The notes: generated by a model from the sequence alone, not told the origin. Shown: positions 28,286-36,491, counted from the stretch's first letter. The stretch is DNA of 64,000 nt from Nonomuraea longispora (GCF_004348345.1 NZ_SMJZ01000019.1:1-64000); one strand, 5' to 3'. Numbers and translations are program-made.

Positions 28286-28465
28286 ATGTACTTCACCGAT
28301 CGGGGGATCGAGGAACTGGTCGAGCGCCGGGGCGAGGAGGAGGTCAGCCTTCTGTGGCTCGGCGAGCGGCTGCGCGAGTTCGTCGACCTCAATCCCGAGT
28401 TCGAGACGCCCGTCGAGCGGCTGGCGACGTGGCTGGCCCGGCTGGACGACGAGGACGAGGAGTAG
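28286..28465 (+). CDS. DUF6104 family small protein
   Basis: This 59-residue acidic protein begins MYFTDRGIEELVERRGEEEV and ends LATWLARLDDEDEE. That matches the short DUF6104 family found just downstream of kgd in many streptomycetes and relatives. No enzymatic motif is present and the function is unknown. The ATG follows GGAAGGAATGGACGACG. Because it lies beyond the kgd terminator it probably has its own promoter or depends on readthrough. Confidence 0.85.
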   Translation: MYFTDRGIEELVERRGEEEVSLLWLGERLREFVDLNPEFETPVERLATWLARLDDEDEE

Positions 28466-28486
28466 GGCGTTCCTGACGCCTGAAAA

Positions 28487-28530
28487 CGCGATACATCTTG
28501 AGCTCTCCGCAGACGCGACATATCGTGTCT
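28487..28530. promoter_or_regulatory. Two PadR-type operator-like half-palindromes
   Basis: CGCGATACATCTTG and ACGCGACATATCGTGTC lie about 25 bases apart upstream of the DUF4097-PadR operon. Both resemble the CGATATATCG-like palindromes bound by PadR-family repressors, and the second is a partial dyad (GACA-TATCG-TGTC). The PadR encoded by the second gene of the operon is the obvious candidate ligand, giving autoregulation. Binding is inferred. Confidence 0.5.
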
Positions 28531-28563
28531 CTAGTAGACGTGTCGCCGAGAAGGGCAGGGATC

Positions 28564-29367
28564 ATGCAACAGTGGGCGATCGAGACACCCGAACAGCTCA
28601 CGTTCGGCCAGGTGGAGACGCTTGACGTACGCATCGTGGCCGGACGGCTGGCCGTGCTCGCCAGCGAGGGCCCGCCCACGCTGGAGGTGGCCGAAATGGA
28701 CTCGGCCGCGCCGCTCATCGTGACCTACGACGAGCACACTCGCTCGCTCACCGTCGCCTACCAAGACCTGACCTGGGACGGAATGCTCGGGTGGCTGCGC
28801 CGTGACCGCCGCAGGACCGTGTTGTCGATCGCCGTGCCGAAGACCTGCACGGTCAACGCCGGCGTGGTCAGCGCGCCCGCCGTGGTTGCCGGGTTCGAGA
28901 GGAAGACCCACGTCAAGAGCGTGTCGGGCGAGCTCGTGCTCGACGGCGTGAGCGGTGACGTGCTGGCCAACACCGTCTCCGGCTCCGTCGAGAGCCGCGC
29001 GATGTCCGGCGACCTCGCCTTCAAGAGCGTCTCCGGCGACCTGACGGTGGCCGACGGCAGCCCGCGCCGGCTGAAGGCCGGCACGATCTCCGGACGGTTC
29101 ACGGCCGACCTGGCGCTGCGCCCCACAGGTCACGTCACACTCAACAGCGTCTCGGGTGACATCGTGGTCAGGCTGCCGGAGAACGCCGAGGCCGACGTCA
29201 GCCTCAGATCCACCTCGGGCAGGCTGGTCAGCACGTTCCACGAACTGGCCAACACGGGCGGCCCCGGCGCCAAAGCGCTGACGGGGCGGCTGGGTGGCGG
29301 CATGGCCTCACTGTCGGCGATCACCGTGTCCGGCGAGGTCACGCTGCTCAAGGGAGAGAAGGAATGA
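28564..29367 (+). CDS. DUF4097 beta-strand repeat protein
   Basis: The 267-residue protein contains the repeated SVSGELVLDGVSGDVLANTV type of beta-helix rungs (SVSG, TVSGSVESRAMSGDL, SVSGDLTV, TISGRFTA, SVSGDIVV, TSGRLVS, TVSGEVTL). This right-handed, putatively adhesin-like beta-helix defines DUF4097/DUF4098. It has no signal peptide or membrane anchor, so it is cytoplasmic. Its stop overlaps the ATG of a PadR regulator, a gene pair widespread in actinobacteria, which suggests the two proteins work together. Mechanism is unknown. Confidence 0.88.
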   Translation: MQQWAIETPEQLTFGQVETLDVRIVAGRLAVLASEGPPTLEVAEMDSAAPLIVTYDEHTRSLTVAYQDLTWDGMLGWLRRDRRRTVLSIAVPKTCTVNAGVVSAPAVVAGFERKTHVKSVSGELVLDGVSGDVLANTVSGSVESRAMSGDLAFKSVSGDLTVADGSPRRLKAGTISGRFTADLALRPTGHVTLNSVSGDIVVRLPENAEADVSLRSTSGRLVSTFHELANTGGPGAKALTGRLGGGMASLSAITVSGEVTLLKGEKE

Positions 29368-30104
29368 GCCCTGTCTTCGGTCACGGCCGGCTCCGGCTGT
29401 ACCTGCTCAAGCTGCTGGACGAGAGCCCGCGCCACGGCTACGAGGTCATCAGACTGCTCCAGGACCGCTTCCTCGGCGTCTACTCGCCCTCGCCCGGCAC
29501 CATCTACCCGCGTCTGGCCCGCCTGGAGGAGGAGGGCCTCGTGACGCACGAGGTGGTCGAGGGCAAGAAGGTGTTCTCGATCACCGACAGGGGCCGCGAG
29601 GAACTGAACGACCGGCTCGACGAGCTCGACGACCTGGAGGAGGAGATCTCCGCCTCCGTGCGCGACATCGCCCGCGAGGTCAAGGAGGACGTCCGCGACA
29701 CCGTCAAGTCGCTGCGCGACGAGCTGACCCGGATGGCCAAGGACGTGCGCACCAGCAGCCACGACGACGCCAGAGACCTGCTCGACAAGCAGCGGGAGGA
29801 CCTCAGGCGGCTCAAGGAGCAGCAGAAGCGCCAGTGGATGGAGCACGCCAACCACTGGCAGGACGAGGGCGAGCGGCTCAGCAAGGAGTGGCGCAGAATC
29901 TGGTCGGAGGTCTGGGCGACACTCGGGGGCGCGCCGCCCAACCGGGCCGACCTCGACGCCGAGCTGGGCGAGCTGCTGGCCGACTTCGTCGCCCGGGCCC
30001 GTGAGGAGGCGTCGGGGACGCGCCTGACACCGGAGAAGGTGGCGGCGCTGCGCGTGACGCTCGACGACGCCGCCCGTAGCGTCCGCGACATCCTCGAACG
30101 CTGA
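29364..30104 (+). CDS. PadR family transcriptional regulator with long coiled coil
   Basis: Residues 1-90 form the PadR winged helix (LRLYLLKLLDESPRHGYEVI, SPSPGTIYPRLARLEEEGLV, KKVFSITDRGREEL). Residues 95-180 are strongly charged and predicted coiled coil (IAREVKEDVRDTVKSLRDEL, DKQREDLRRLKEQQKRQW). At 246 residues it is much longer than the usual 110-190. The ATG overlaps the DUF4097 stop. It likely represses its own operon and others. Confidence 0.92.
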   Translation: MSPVFGHGRLRLYLLKLLDESPRHGYEVIRLLQDRFLGVYSPSPGTIYPRLARLEEEGLVTHEVVEGKKVFSITDRGREELNDRLDELDDLEEEISASVRDIAREVKEDVRDTVKSLRDELTRMAKDVRTSSHDDARDLLDKQREDLRRLKEQQKRQWMEHANHWQDEGERLSKEWRRIWSEVWATLGGAPPNRADLDAELGELLADFVARAREEASGTRLTPEKVAALRVTLDDAARSVRDILER

Positions 30105-30186
30105 CCACCCCGCGCCTGCCCCAGCCGGGGATGCTCGCGACCTGGGTCCTACCGCGCCCGGAGATGTCGTGCGGGAACCGGCCGCG

Positions 30187-31044
30187 TCAGGCCGGGCGCG
30201 GGAGACGCTCGGCGCGGCGTGACCGGCGGGCGGCGCGGCGGGCGCGGTAGGCGATGGGCATGTAGCGCAGGCGTTCCGGCAGGCGCGGCGCGAGGGTCGC
30301 CACGGCGTGCCCGACCTGCCGCAGCCGCCGCTCGTCCCGCGCCGTCCAGCGCAGCCCCAGCTTCGCGCGTACGGCCGGCGGCAGCGTACCGACGGTCACG
30401 AAGTGGTTGAACCCCCCGGATCCCGCCCCGACCGGCGTCCACAGCCTGCGCAGCGGCCAGGGCAGGCCGGGCGGCGCCGGCGTGCCGCGCATGACCGCGA
30501 GCACGTCGAGAGCGGTCGGGTGCGGCTCCAGCCGGTCGGCCACCATGTCGTCGAAGTAGCGCCGGTACGCCGCCAGGTCCTCCGGCAGCTCCCGCTCGGG
30601 CACCCGCAGGATCACGCCGAGTTGCCGCGACTCGGCGTAGAACCGCTGCTCCTGCTCGTGGGTGAACGGGGTGCCGAACCACCGGTTGAGCGTGAGGAAG
30701 CGCTCGAACAGCGATAAGTGCACCCAGGCCCATGCCTCGCCGTTCAGCGCGTGATAGTGCCTGCCGTGCTCGTCCACCCCGCTGATGCCCCGGTGCAGCC
30801 TTCTGAGCCGCTCGCCTTCCGCCGGGCCGCGGGCGCCGCCGTACACCCAGGTCTGGACGGACGTGAGCGTGCGGGTGAGCCGTCCCCACGGGTCGGACTT
30901 GTACGTGGAGTGCTCCGCTACGGCCGCGCCCACGGCCGGGTGCATCGTCTGGAGGACCAGCGCGCTGCCGGCCACGAGCAGGTTGCGGTATTCGCCGGCC
31001 GTGTCCCAGTGCAACGAGCCTGGTCCGAAGGGTTCGACGTCCAT
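30187..31044 (-). CDS. MpaB-like oxygenase family protein (DUF2236)
   Basis: The 285-residue protein belongs to DUF2236/MpaB: GEYRNLLVAGSALVLQTMHP at the N-terminus with AVAEHSTYKSDPWGRLTRTL, then HYHALNGEAWAWVHLSLFER with the conserved HxxW-type histidines, and a basic C-terminus. The family includes a haem-dependent latex oxygenase and mycobacterial drug-target-like proteins. The exact reaction here is unknown. ATG at base 31044 is preferred because it follows GGGAGG with 8-base spacing. An ATG 66 bases upstream is an alternative that would include the operator. Confidence 0.85.
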   Translation of the reverse strand: MDVEPFGPGSLHWDTAGEYRNLLVAGSALVLQTMHPAVGAAVAEHSTYKSDPWGRLTRTLTSVQTWVYGGARGPAEGERLRRLHRGISGVDEHGRHYHALNGEAWAWVHLSLFERFLTLNRWFGTPFTHEQEQRFYAESRQLGVILRVPERELPEDLAAYRRYFDDMVADRLEPHPTALDVLAVMRGTPAPPGLPWPLRRLWTPVGAGSGGFNHFVTVGTLPPAVRAKLGLRWTARDERRLRQVGHAVATLAPRLPERLRYMPIAYRARRAARRSRRAERLPRPA

Positions 31045-31058
31045 GCTGACGGCCTCCC

Positions 31059-31090
31059 GGGTGATACGGCTTTCCCTGCTTGTATCACCC
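31059..31090. promoter_or_regulatory. Operator candidate GGGTGATAC-N14-GTATCACCC
   Basis: A perfect 9-bp dyad with a 14-base spacer ends 15 bases upstream of the preferred DUF2236 start. Its 32-bp span fits a TetR-type dimer or dimer pair. No TetR gene is present next to it, so the regulator would be encoded elsewhere. Confidence 0.6.
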
Positions 31091-31118
31091 AGGAGAGCAG
31101 AAGTACCCATTTACTTAT

Positions 31119-32075
31119 CTATCCCGAAAAGACGATCTTCCCGAAGATCTCCCCCTCCGCCATGGCCGCGAACCCCTCCCGCGCCTCGGCCAGCGGCAAC
31201 GTCCGGTCGACGACCGGACGCACGCCGGTCTGCTCCAGGAACACCGCCAGCCGCTGGAGCTGGTCGCGCGTTCCCATCGTCGAGCCCGCCACGGACAGCT
31301 GCAGGAAGAACACCCGGTTGAGATCGGCGGGCGGGACCCCGCCGCTGGTGGCACCCGACACGACGATACGCCCGCCCGGTTTGAGCGACTTGAGCGAATG
31401 GGCCCAGGTCGCCTGCCCGACGGTCTCCATGACGGCGTCGACCCGCTCGGGCAGCCGCGCGCCCGTCTCGAAGACCTGGTCGGCGCCGAGCTCGCGGGCG
31501 CGCTCACGCTTGGCCTCCGTACGGCTGGTCGCCCAGACGCGGTAGCCGCCGGCCCGGCCCAGCGCGATCAGCGCGGTGGCGACGCCGCCGCCCGCGCCCT
31601 GCACGAGCACCGTGGAGCCGGGCTCAAGCCCGGCTTTGTCGAACAACATGCGGTACGCGGTCAGCCAGGCCGTCGGCAGGCAGGCGGCGTGCTCGAAGCT
31701 GAGCGAGGCCGGCTTGGGCACGAGGTTGCGGCGCGGCACGGCGACCCGCTCGGCGAACGTGCCGTCGTACGTCTCCGACAGCAGGCTGCGCCGGGGATCC
31801 AGCGTCTCGTCGGGGCCCGAGCCGATCACCGCGTGCACGATGACCTCGTTGCCGTCCTCGTCCACGCCGGCGGCGTCGCAGCCCAGCACGATCGGCAGCC
31901 GGTCCTGCCGGATGCCGACGCCCTTGAGCGTCCACAGGTCGTGGTGGTTGAGCGCGGCGGCCCGCACGGAGACGGTGGTCCAGCCGTCCGGCGTCGTCGG
32001 CTCGGGGCGCTCGCCGAGCGTCAGCCCGGCGAGCGGATGGTCGGGATCGGTCTGGGTGGCGGTTACGGCGAACAT
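31119..32075 (-). CDS. Zinc-binding dehydrogenase / quinone oxidoreductase-like (MDR)
   Basis: This 318-residue medium-chain dehydrogenase has VRAAALNHHDLWTLKG and GCDAAGVDEDGNEVIVHAV, then VLVQGAGGGVATALIALGRA for NADPH binding. The structural zinc lobe cysteines are absent, so it fits the quinone oxidoreductase/enoyl reductase branch rather than alcohol dehydrogenases. The substrate is unknown. It lies on the same strand as, but 74 bases upstream of, the DUF2236 gene, with the operator palindrome between them. Confidence 0.88.
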   Translation of the reverse strand: MFAVTATQTDPDHPLAGLTLGERPEPTTPDGWTTVSVRAAALNHHDLWTLKGVGIRQDRLPIVLGCDAAGVDEDGNEVIVHAVIGSGPDETLDPRRSLLSETYDGTFAERVAVPRRNLVPKPASLSFEHAACLPTAWLTAYRMLFDKAGLEPGSTVLVQGAGGGVATALIALGRAGGYRVWATSRTEAKRERARELGADQVFETGARLPERVDAVMETVGQATWAHSLKSLKPGGRIVVSGATSGGVPPADLNRVFFLQLSVAGSTMGTRDQLQRLAVFLEQTGVRPVVDRTLPLAEAREGFAAMAEGEIFGKIVFSG

Positions 32076-32140
32076 GGCCGCACCTTACTAACAAGATTGC
32101 GATCAACGGCCCGCCGCCCTGCCGCCGCGGACCCGCGAAC

Positions 32141-33040
32141 CTACTCGTGCGTGATGCGGATGCCCTGGACGACCTGGTCGCGGAACCTCTGGGAGCCGGT
32201 GACGGTGACCTGCACGTCGCCGCGGCACACCGAGTCGACGGGTCGCCCGCGCCCGCTGATCACGTCGGGGACCGTGGCGGTGCGTTCGCAGCCGGGCGCC
32301 GGCGTCAGCACCACCATCGTCCCCGCCCCGCCGCCGAACCACAGCTGCGGCCCCACCGGCTCTCCCCGCACGGTGCCGCCCGGCTGGGCCAGCCGCACGC
32401 CGTCACCGGCGTCCTCGACCGACAACACCAGGTAGCCGTCCTTCGTCACCTTGCCCCGCAGCCCTTCGGCCAGCGCCGTGCGCTCCTCGAACGACAGCCC
32501 GGTCCCCCGGTCGTACATCGCCAGCCGCCACGGCCCGAACGCGAACATCAGCACCTGCCCGTAGCCGCCGCTGCCCGCCTGGCGCGGCCACAGCGTGACG
32601 TTGGGGGCGTAGTTTCTGATCGGCTCGCCGCCTTGGGTGATCTGCATCTCGCCGCCGTACGGGGCGACGAACTGGCGGTAGCTCCCCTCCACCCAGACAC
32701 CCTGGAACGGCCGCGAGCCCATGTCGGCGAGGCCGAGCTCGGCCGGATAGCGCACCTTGGCGCGTGCCCCGTGCGGGAACACCACGTCGAGAACCTCGTC
32801 GCCGCCCCTCTCCGTGGCCTCGGCGTGCAGAACGTTGGGCGGGTTGTCGATCGTGCGAAAGGACCTGATGGGCCCGGGGGCCGGCGGCGACACCGGGTCG
32901 GGCGCGGGAGCGGGATCGGGATCCTGGCTGACGAGCAGGCTGACGGCAGGGACCAGCAGGAGCGCCAGGACCACCAACCCGATCCAGCGGCGGCGTCCGC
33001 GCTCGCCGCCTGACTCGATGACGTCGAACCGCTCAGCCAC
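32141..33040 (-). CDS. Single-pass membrane-anchored hypothetical protein
   Basis: The 299-residue protein has a basic cytoplasmic start (GGERGRRRWIG), one hydrophobic anchor WIGLVVLALLLVPAVSLLVS, and a Pro/Asp-rich stalk (DPDPAPAPDPVSPPAPGP). A 240-residue extracytoplasmic domain follows, with two cysteines near the C-terminus (GCERTAT and SVCRGDV) that may form a disulphide. No family is recognised. It sits between a dehydrogenase and a decayed VapC gene. Function unknown. Confidence 0.75.
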   Translation of the reverse strand: MAERFDVIESGGERGRRRWIGLVVLALLLVPAVSLLVSQDPDPAPAPDPVSPPAPGPIRSFRTIDNPPNVLHAEATERGGDEVLDVVFPHGARAKVRYPAELGLADMGSRPFQGVWVEGSYRQFVAPYGGEMQITQGGEPIRNYAPNVTLWPRQAGSGGYGQVLMFAFGPWRLAMYDRGTGLSFEERTALAEGLRGKVTKDGYLVLSVEDAGDGVRLAQPGGTVRGEPVGPQLWFGGGAGTMVVLTPAPGCERTATVPDVISGRGRPVDSVCRGDVQVTVTGSQRFRDQVVQGIRITHE

Positions 33041-33094
33041 GACGTTCCTCGCCGAGTAGCCTGGCTTGCGCCCTTTCCCTCCAGTTCAGTTGAG

Positions 33095-33300
33095 GGGGAC
33101 CGCCGGCGCAAGCCCTCGAACCTGGCGAAATCCTTGTCACAGGTCACGAATTCACAACCGTGCTCGGTGGCGAGCGCGGCGAGGTTGCCCGAGGCCCGGC
33201 CTGCCTGCCCAGCCTGACGAAGATCTCCCAGTGCCTGTCCGCGCCGCTGACCACCAGTGCGTGCGGCTGGTTGCGGTAGGACGACGCGAATCCACTTCGG
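33095..33300 (-). pseudogene. Degraded VapC-like PIN-domain toxin remnant
   Basis: Minus-strand frames read VSGADRHWEIFVRLGRQA, then in a shifted frame SGNLAALATEHGCEFVTCDK followed by DFARFEGLRRR. This matches the C-terminal half of VapC toxins, whose usual segment is GNL(VTDAH)LAALAIEHG. A frameshift and loss of the VTDAH segment, which carries an active-site aspartate, mean it cannot be a working nuclease. No start, N-terminal half or VapB antitoxin gene remains. Confidence 0.6.
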
Positions 33301-33304
33301 GGGA

Positions 33305-34744
33305 TCACCAGGTCGCCACGTTCACCTCACCGTCATGCGCGACCCGTACCACCTGCCCGACCAGCTCGCGCGACTCGGCGTCGGCCAGCAGGTCGTCCCG
33401 CGTCACCACCGCGTACGCCCGCCCGCCGGACGGCACGTCCACCACGAGCACCCCGCGCTCCGGCTCACCGTCCCGCCCGTGCGCCACGGTGTAGCCGGCC
33501 ACGACGGCCTCGCCCGTACAGACCGGCACGATCGGCCTCTCCTCGGCCACGAACACCGGCGCCGCCTCTCCGAGACCTCCGCCGGGCTCGCTGGACCAGA
33601 CGGCGCAGGCGTGCTTGGTCAGGTGCATCCCCACCCCGGTGACCAGGCCGTGCCCAGCCTGCGTGCGCAGCAGCCCCGCCATGGTGGCCGTCGAGTGCAG
33701 CACGTAGCCGCTGGCCGGCCCGCCCGCGTACGGCAGCCCTCCGGTCACCGTGAGCCCGCGCCGGTCCAGCGGGTCGAGCCCGACGGCGTCACACGCCTGC
33801 CGCAGCGCGATCGCGAAGCAGCTGTAGAGGTCGAGGGCGTGCAGGTCGTCCGGCCCGAGCTCCGCGCGCTTGAAGGCGACCTCCGCGGCCCTCCCGACGG
33901 CCTCTGAGCGTCCGAGCGCGGGCCGCGCCGCCACCTCCCAGGTGTCCTCCGCGTACGCCCACCCACGCAGGTACACCCGCCGACCGGCGGGCACCCCGAG
34001 CCGGTCGGCCAGCCGCGAGCTCGCCAGGACGACGGCCGCCGCCTGGTCCACCTCCATGACGGCGACCGTGTTCCTGGTGTAGGGCCAGCCGACGAAACGG
34101 TTGCCGTGCACCAGCTCGACGGGGGTGCGCGGGGTCCTGCGCCAGGCGTAGGGGTTGGCGGCGGCCACCTCGGTCATCGGCGCCATCATGCGCCCCCGCT
34201 CGCGCATCTCCTCCTCGATCGTGAGGCCGAGCGCCGCACGCCGCGCCGTCTCCATGATCGCGTACGTGTGCACCGGCATGAACAGGCCGTGGGCCAGCGC
34301 CGACGGATGCGGCGGCCGTTCCCATCCGTACGGGGGTTTGGGCACGGCCGGATGGCTCCACGGCACGCTCTCGCCCGCCTGCCGGTACGCCCGGCGCGTG
34401 GCCAGCGCCTCGGCCCCCGCGACCAGCGCCGAGTCGATCTCGCCTGCCGCGATCCTGGCGGCCGCCTCGCCGATGAGCAGGTGCGGGGCCGTACCGCCGA
34501 CCTTGGAGTAGGCGCGGTGGCGCGGCGCGGCTCCGAGGCGTTCGGCGAGGCGGCCCACCGGCGAGTCGTACTGCCAGGAGTCGCTGTAGACGAGCTGGAT
34601 CGAGTCGAGCCGCCCGGCCGGGAGGCGGGCGTCGGCGGCGGCCGCGCGCGCCACCTCCTCCCACAGGGCGAGCGGTTCCGGGCCGGGCTGCTCGCGAATG
34701 GTGCGTTGTGCGATGCCGATGAGGCAGGGCGTGCGAGGATCCAT
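33305..34744 (-). CDS. Thiolase-superfamily protein (acetyl-CoA acetyltransferase-like), catalytic residues altered
   Basis: The 479-residue protein has a thiolase layout: MDPRTPCLIGIAQ start, SKVGGTAPHLLIGEAAARIA where the nucleophile loop should be, GEIDSALVAGAEALATRRAY, DLYSCFAIALRQACDAVGLD, and TGGLPYAGGPASGYVLHSTA. The loop that normally bears the active cysteine reads VGGTAPH, and GHP is GGP. It therefore looks like a non-condensing member, as in lipid-transfer or aldolase-partner thiolases. A GAATGTTGTTC element lies 15 bases upstream of its ATG. Annotation as acetyl-CoA acetyltransferase would be misleading. Confidence 0.82.
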   Translation of the reverse strand: MDPRTPCLIGIAQRTIREQPGPEPLALWEEVARAAAADARLPAGRLDSIQLVYSDSWQYDSPVGRLAERLGAAPRHRAYSKVGGTAPHLLIGEAAARIAAGEIDSALVAGAEALATRRAYRQAGESVPWSHPAVPKPPYGWERPPHPSALAHGLFMPVHTYAIMETARRAALGLTIEEEMRERGRMMAPMTEVAAANPYAWRRTPRTPVELVHGNRFVGWPYTRNTVAVMEVDQAAAVVLASSRLADRLGVPAGRRVYLRGWAYAEDTWEVAARPALGRSEAVGRAAEVAFKRAELGPDDLHALDLYSCFAIALRQACDAVGLDPLDRRGLTVTGGLPYAGGPASGYVLHSTATMAGLLRTQAGHGLVTGVGMHLTKHACAVWSSEPGGGLGEAAPVFVAEERPIVPVCTGEAVVAGYTVAHGRDGEPERGVLVVDVPSGGRAYAVVTRDDLLADAESRELVGQVVRVAHDGEVNVATW

Positions 34745-34759
34745 GAAACCATCTAACCA

Positions 34760-34770
34760 GAACAACATTC
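34760..34770 (-). promoter_or_regulatory. GAATGTTGTTC element upstream of the thiolase-like gene (copy 3 of 3)
   Basis: Identical 11-mer to those near 9830 and 19813, 15 bases before the start codon. The three gaps to start codons are 17, 18 and 15 bases. It likely overlaps the promoter. Confidence 0.45.
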
Positions 34771-34839
34771 GGTTGATAAGCAGTGGCTTCTGATAAAGCG
34801 AGTTACCGTTGTTGCCGGAGCGGAGACACCAGCCATCCC

Positions 34840-34854
34840 ACCTGCTGAGATGCC
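34840..34854 (+). promoter_or_regulatory. ACCTGC(G/T)GAGAT element upstream of protease gene 1
   Basis: ACCTGCTGAGATGCC lies 173 bases before the first trypsin-like gene. Close matches are ACCTGCGGAGATGCA at 36319-36333 before the second and ACCTGCGGAGATCAC at 42139-42153 before the third. Spacing to the start codons varies (173, 158, 79 bases), so it could be an operator or part of a leader RNA. Its role is unknown. Confidence 0.35.
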
Positions 34855-35027
34855 GATCAGGAATACATACGATCTCGCTATTTCCATAACGGAACGGGAC
34901 CGGGCCATGCTTTTTCACGTCGTTTCCTGGCCGCCGCTCCGGCCATTTATTAACGTTCCGATCGTTTTCCTGGCCCACCCGGGGCGCAGCACCCCGCTCT
35001 GGGCCGCCGAAAGCCGAGAGGAGCTCC

Positions 35028-36152
35028 ATGTATTCCCGAGCAAGGCGCATCGCGATCCCGCTGGCCGGCCTGGTGGCCGTCGGGCTGGCCACGGGAACGC
35101 TCAGCGGCGCCGCGGCCGGCGCGACGGCACCCTCAGACGTCGTGTCCAAGAACGCGGCCACCCCCGCCGAGCAGGCCATCCAGTTCTGGACGCCGGACCG
35201 CGTGAAGCGGGCGACCGACCACGACGACGTCATCGACCTGACCACCAAGGGTCTCCGGGGCAGCAACAGCACCCCCGACGGCCCTGCCGGATCCGTCCCG
35301 CCGATCGGCGGGGAGAAGAAGACCAAGGCCAAGAAGAGCAAGCAGGTCAACCTGCCGAACACCGTCGGCCGCGTGTTCTTCACGCTGCCGAAGGCCGACC
35401 CGCGCAACCCGAAGAACTGGCGATACTGCTCGGCCAGTTCGGTGCAGGGCAAGTACCGCAACCTCGTGGCGACCTCCGCCCACTGCGTGTACGACACGAA
35501 GAAGAACACCTTCTACGACAACTGGGTGTTCATTCCTTCGTACTGGGACGGCAAGAGCGTCTGGGACGGCAAAGCGCCCTACGGCATTTACGCCGCCAAG
35601 ACGTTCAACGCGCACGACGATTTCCTGGTGAAGGAGGACTTCGACTACGACTACGCGTTCGTCAACGTCTACAACGGCATCAAGGTCGACTGGGCGAAGG
35701 ACAGGGGCCGCTGGAAGTGGACGGTCAAGAACGTCGGCCGCCTCGGTGACAACGTCGGCGGTCAGGGCTTCACCTGGAACCGCAGCACGAAGGCGACCGT
35801 GTTCTCCTTCGGCTACCCGGCCGGCGAGCACCCCGACGGCGACAAGCCGTTCAGCGGGCGCACGATGAAGTGGTGCTACGGCAAGACCAAGCCGATGCCC
35901 GAGGCCAGGAAGTACAACCTGCAGGAGCACGTGGGACTCAAGTGCTCCTTCACCGCCGGAGCGAGCGGCGGGCCGCTGCTCTACTCGTACAAGAGCGCGT
36001 CGCGCACCGGCTACCTGATCGGTGTCAACAGCGTCGCGTGGGACACCGACGGCAACGACCGCTACGACCACATCTCGTCGCCGTACTTCAACACCGACAC
36101 CTACAAGGTCTACAAGGCCGCCGCCAACCGCTGGACCGGCAACATGCCGTGA
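35028..36152 (+). CDS. Secreted trypsin-like serine peptidase (paralog 1, intact triad)
   Basis: The 374-residue preprotein has a signal peptide (RRIAIPLAGLVAVGLATGTL, cleavage near AAAGA) and a propeptide-like stretch to about 105. The trypsin-fold domain follows: CSASSV, the catalytic His152 in ATSAHCVYD, Asp208 in DYDYAFVNV, and Ser313 in TAGASGGPLL. Cysteine pairs 134/153 and 283/306 would form disulphides in the exported protein. WCYGK and SPYF motifs recur in all five paralogs. ATG follows GAGAGGAGCTCC. It is followed by a hairpin terminator and is the first of the array. Confidence 0.88.
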   Translation: MYSRARRIAIPLAGLVAVGLATGTLSGAAAGATAPSDVVSKNAATPAEQAIQFWTPDRVKRATDHDDVIDLTTKGLRGSNSTPDGPAGSVPPIGGEKKTKAKKSKQVNLPNTVGRVFFTLPKADPRNPKNWRYCSASSVQGKYRNLVATSAHCVYDTKKNTFYDNWVFIPSYWDGKSVWDGKAPYGIYAAKTFNAHDDFLVKEDFDYDYAFVNVYNGIKVDWAKDRGRWKWTVKNVGRLGDNVGGQGFTWNRSTKATVFSFGYPAGEHPDGDKPFSGRTMKWCYGKTKPMPEARKYNLQEHVGLKCSFTAGASGGPLLYSYKSASRTGYLIGVNSVAWDTDGNDRYDHISSPYFNTDTYKVYKAAANRWTGNMP

Positions 36153-36168
36153 TCAAGCGCGACACCCC

Positions 36169-36200
36169 AGGCCCCGGTTCCCGGGTGGGTTCCGGGGCCT
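36169..36200 (+). terminator. Hairpin after protease paralog 1
   Basis: AGGCCCCGG and CCGGGGCCT form a perfect 9-bp stem with a 14-base loop, 17 bases past the stop codon. It is followed by a short pyrimidine run (TCCCC). Confidence 0.7.
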
Positions 36201-36302
36201 TCCCCTGGCGGCGGAATTGGGCCGGCGGTGACGTGGTGTGCGCCACTCGGTCAACACCGAAAGCCCCACGAAATGACGACTTTTCACGACACATCATGTG
36301 AT

Positions 36303-36363
36303 CCACATACCTGCTCCGACCTGCGGAGATGCAACATCTTAATGATCATTTAGAGGTATGTGG
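36303..36363 (+). promoter_or_regulatory. Nested inverted-repeat element upstream of protease paralog 2
   Basis: CCACATACCT and AGGTATGTGG are a perfect 10-bp inverted repeat bounding 41 bases. Inside lie a second hairpin CTCCG-ACCTG-CGGAG and a palindrome AATGATCATT. GTCTGACAGAC just downstream (36371-36381) is another hairpin. The set lies in the 339-base gap before the second protease gene, ending 128 bases from its ATG. It could be a structured 5' leader, a composite operator, or a tiny insertion bounded by repeats. Confidence 0.45.
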
Positions 36364-36491
36364 AGTGGATGTCTGACAGACTCCTTATAGTGCGAAGTGC
36401 ACCCTTGATCAGGTAACGAATCTCTATCCACGCTGCAATACCGTCTGTACATCTGGAAAAATCCCTCCTTACGACCCCAAGAAAGGCAAAG

